The notes under the pieces: generated by a model
Seen by the model: the letters and a program-made list of their open reading frames with translations, nothing else
Database searches by the model: none
What the model was told of the DNA's origin: nothing
Assembly: GCA_002317575.1 (NCBI GenBank)
Contig: DCIH01000109.1
Location: forward strand, 477 to 7,951
Direction of reading: 5' to 3'
From: Verrucomicrobia bacterium UBA1731
GTDB lineage: Bacteria; Verrucomicrobiota; Kiritimatiellia; RFP12; UBA1067
DNA: 7,475 bases
Shown here: piece by piece, positions 5,921 to 7,475 of the stretch
Numbering within the stretch: the stretch's first letter is position 1
How the letters are laid out: each line of letters begins with the position of its first letter
Translations under genes and position numbers: made by a program

Positions 5921-5956
5921 CAAACATCGGCAATTTCTGAATTTTGCCGATGTTTG
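5921..5956. repeat. Perfect dyad downstream of abiEii (13-bp arms, 10-nt spacer)
   Basis: CAAACATCGGCAA (5921-5933) and TTGCCGATGTTTG (5944-5956) are perfect inverted arms around ten bases. It lies 36 bases past the abiEii stop. Read on the minus strand it is followed by GGAATTTGTTTT, so it could act as a terminator. However, almost the same dyad, with the same spacer length, lies in front of abiEi, which argues for a protein-binding or cassette-boundary role. Confidence 0.8.
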
Positions 5957-5992
5957 CGCAACTTCTGCTCAAAGTCCAATCCCAGAAGTCGC

Positions 5993-6793
5993 TCAACGAA
6001 TCGTGAGAATGTAATCTAGAATTGACTTGGTCGCAACTGCCGGGGCGACATTCAGCCAAGCAAACTTCTTGTTGCAAAGCTGCCGCTTGAAAGTTGCGTC
6101 TTCAAACACCTCGGAGAGGCGGTCGACAATCGCCTTCGGAGTTCGCTCGCGCATTTTCTTGTCCCGATAGACATAAAGATCAAAATACTCCCTCAGAGTG
6201 GCACGTTTCATCTTGCCAATCAGATAGTACATGTCAAAGACGTCTTTATATCGGCTGGAGAGTGTCCCCAGACGCAGGAAGCTCTTCATCTTTTCTGCGA
6301 AAATCTGCTCCTTCGAGTTCGCCAGGAGCTTGACGCTCTTCATGTCCGTGACAATGTCGAATTTGAAATCGCGCTGAACAACTTCCATCTTCGCATGAAC
6401 GCCAAGATCAACCTTGGTGACGACCTTGTAACCTGCGCTATCCGTTATTTGCAGGAAGAGACGCTTCCCCCTGTACTCTTGCTGACGAAGGTCGATGATA
6501 GTGCCGCTGATTTTGATCGTGCAGTCCGAGTGTCTGTTGAGTTTGGCGACAAGCTTCTCTATGGCGGCATTGCTGAGCGAGTAATGGACAAAATCGGCAT
6601 CCATGTCCATCGTGGCTCGGCGCACCTCTTTGGTGATGCCGCTCATCACGACGCCCCCTTTAATGGTAACGCTGTCCTTCATGCCAGAGGCCTTGATGGC
6701 GGTCAGCACCACGTCGTGCGCTATTTTCGCACGAGCCGATGCCCGCTTGTAGCCCAATGACATCAATTCCGCAACCTTGGTCTTGAAATCCAT
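5993..6793 (-). CDS. abiEii: AbiEii/AbiGii-family nucleotidyltransferase toxin
   Basis: The product is 266 residues and has the motifs of the AbiEii toxins of type IV toxin-antitoxin systems, which are nucleotidyltransferases. IKGGVVM (44-50) followed by RRATMDMDADF (58-68) gives the K-G-G and D-x-D active-site pair (Asp63, Asp65). TKVDLGV (126-132) supplies the third acidic strand. FAEKMKSFLRLGTLSSRYKDVFDMYYL (165-191) is the conserved helical motif with Glu167, Lys168, Arg181, Lys183 and Asp184. The ATG at 6793 shares one base with the abiEi TGA (TGATG), and AGAGGTG lies five bases upstream, a good ribosome site. An in-frame TTG just before it is unlikely to be the start. All active-site residues appear intact. 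Its cellular target is not predictable from sequence. Confidence 0.92.
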   Translation of the reverse strand: MDFKTKVAELMSLGYKRASARAKIAHDVVLTAIKASGMKDSVTIKGGVVMSGITKEVRRATMDMDADFVHYSLSNAAIEKLVAKLNRHSDCTIKISGTIIDLRQQEYRGKRLFLQITDSAGYKVVTKVDLGVHAKMEVVQRDFKFDIVTDMKSVKLLANSKEQIFAEKMKSFLRLGTLSSRYKDVFDMYYLIGKMKRATLREYFDLYVYRDKKMRERTPKAIVDRLSEVFEDATFKRQLCNKKFAWLNVAPAVATKSILDYILTIR

Positions 6794-7335
6794 CAATACA
6801 CCTCTTTTCTGATGGCTTCCATGATGGCGTTCTTCCTCGGGAGCTGTTTCAGATAATCATCGATTTTCGATCCATACAGCTCGTTGCGCATTTCGCGAAA
6901 GCTTCCGATGACTTCCCTGTAGAGATCGTAGGGCAGTTTCGTCCGAAACCGCATCGTCTCGATGAGAAGTCGTTCTTTGTCGTAGATTCGCAGATGCTCG
7001 TCAAGGATGTCCATCTCGGTTGCGCCAATCATCAGCGTGCCGCAGGGGACAAAACTTTGAACGACACGATCGTCGACAATCTTCGCGGACTTGCGATCCG
7101 TGGCAAGGTGATACTCGTCCGGAATCTCGTCGCTCATGTTGTAATAGTAATACGCGCTCTCCAGCGTCAGCACGGATGACGGATACTTCGCCAGCAGCAC
7201 CTCGACTTCCGGCGCGTCCGCAGTGTCCGCGTAGATGCCGTCCTCAATGCGAAACAACTTACCGGCGTGAACAAGTTCGCCCACCCGGTACTTGGTTCCG
7301 TATTGTTCGGCCCATTTTCCTAACTTCGCCACCAT
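6793..7335 (-). CDS. abiEi: AbiEi-family antitoxin and autorepressor
   Basis: The product is 180 residues from the ATG at 7335; a GTG at 7359 would give 188. The N-terminal winged-helix part ends YRVGELVHAGKLFRIEDGIYAD (16-37), the L-x-x-G-x-L-x-R-I-x-x-G-x-Y pattern of AbiEi. The C-terminal part shows LTLESAYYYYNMSDEIPDEYHLAT (56-79) and IYDKERLLIETMRFRTKLPYDLYREV (117-142), also family-typical. AbiEi neutralises AbiEii and represses its own operon by binding inverted repeats. The GTG start would lie inside the spacer of the upstream dyad and has no ribosome site; the ATG has a weak GGAAA, so I prefer the ATG. The gene order antitoxin-toxin and a one-base overlap with abiEii fit the family. 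Confidence 0.88.
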   Translation of the reverse strand: MVAKLGKWAEQYGTKYRVGELVHAGKLFRIEDGIYADTADAPEVEVLLAKYPSSVLTLESAYYYYNMSDEIPDEYHLATDRKSAKIVDDRVVQSFVPCGTLMIGATEMDILDEHLRIYDKERLLIETMRFRTKLPYDLYREVIGSFREMRNELYGSKIDDYLKQLPRKNAIMEAIRKEVY

Positions 7336-7340
7336 TTTCC

Positions 7341-7374
7341 AAATGTCGGCAAAACGCACTTATTGCCGATGTTT
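7341..7374. promoter_or_regulatory. Dyad upstream of abiEi, probable AbiEi operator
   Basis: AAATGTCGGCAA (7341-7352) and TTGCCGATGTTT (7363-7374) are inverted arms around a ten-base spacer, with two mismatched positions. Spacer length and arm sequence match the dyad at 5921-5956. The site covers the predicted transcription start and lies between the promoter and the preferred ATG, a natural place for autorepression. It could equally be one end of the mobile cassette. Confidence 0.65.
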
Positions 7375-7378
7375 CAAA

Positions 7379-7408
7379 AGTGTATCATAGTCCTTTGCCG
7401 CCCGTCAA
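7379..7408 (-). promoter_or_regulatory. Candidate sigma70-like promoter of abiEi-abiEii
   Basis: On the minus strand, TTGACG (7408-7403) and TACACT (7384-7379) are separated by 18 bases. An overlapping TATGAT (7389-7384) is an alternative -10. With TACACT, transcription would start near 7372, inside the outer arm of the dyad. Prediction by eye. Confidence 0.45.
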
Positions 7409-7475
7409 TGGTTCGATCAGTCCCGGTGAGAAAACAAAGTTGAAGGGGAAGGGCGAATGTTGAATGGATGAGGGT

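Larger units (their letters stand above)
5621..5992. other. 372-base non-coding, palindrome-rich gap between convergent rfbH and abiEii
   Basis: I see no credible gene here. The minus-strand frame across it is Arg/Pro-rich and low-complexity. Contents in order: the stem-loop after rfbH, an AGCTATTAGCTTTTAG microrepeat, a nested palindromic element (5711-5880), a 26-base direct repeat, a strong dyad (5921-5956), and a small 7-bp inverted pair (ACTTCTG 5961-5967, CAGAAGT 5983-5989) just past the abiEii stop. Confidence 0.75.

Noticed and set aside
5664..6077. 137-codon minus-strand frame over the rfbH-abiEii gap
   Set aside because: It is composed of palindromic repeat sequence (Arg/Pro runs) and overlaps the end of abiEii; no domain and no ribosome site.

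Overview
The window carries six convincing protein-coding genes in three transcription blocks and no RNA genes. The organism is a bacterium with a GC-rich core. The genes are typical of Gram-negative-style surface polysaccharide metabolism. The GC-rich coding, the GTTGAA/GTTAG microrepeats in almost every gap, and the palindrome-rich spacers remind me of gut Verrucomicrobiota (Kiritimatiellae-like). That placement is an impression, not a result.

Layout. Positions 26-2939 on the minus strand hold a tightly overlapping three-gene operon: a GtrA-family flippase-like protein, a GtrB-like GT2 polyprenyl-phosphate glycosyltransferase with two C-terminal membrane helices, and a large GT-C-type integral-membrane glycosyltransferase. 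The order matches gtrA-gtrB-gtr(type) glycan-decoration operons. A 200-base divergent promoter region (2940-3141) separates it from rfbG and rfbH on the plus strand (3142-5620), which encode CDP-glucose 4,6-dehydratase and the PLP/[2Fe-2S] 3-dehydrase of CDP-3,6-dideoxyhexose synthesis. Next comes a 372-base non-coding stretch (5621-5992) packed with hairpins and direct repeats. Last is a minus-strand AbiE-type toxin-antitoxin pair (abiEi then abiEii, 5993-7335/7359) of visibly lower G+C.

How the parts may work together. RfbG and RfbH would make the 3-deoxygenated CDP-sugar intermediate. The divergent Gtr-like operon could load a sugar onto a lipid carrier, flip it and add it to a surface polymer. 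The cytidylyltransferase (RfbF), the E3 reductase and any final reductase or epimerase are not in the window. The AbiE pair looks like an accessory cassette.

Most interesting signals: (1) near-identical dyads (12-13 bp arms, 10-nt spacer) at both ends of the AbiE cassette, inverted relative to each other, the upstream one over the predicted transcription start; (2) a palindrome-bearing in-frame insertion of about 22 residues inside RfbG; (3) two divergent extended -10 promoters placed so that transcripts would begin at or next to the start codon (leaderless); (4) a 7-bp tandem repeat that supplies the last codons and stop of rfbG; (5) a nested palindrome element at 5711-5906.
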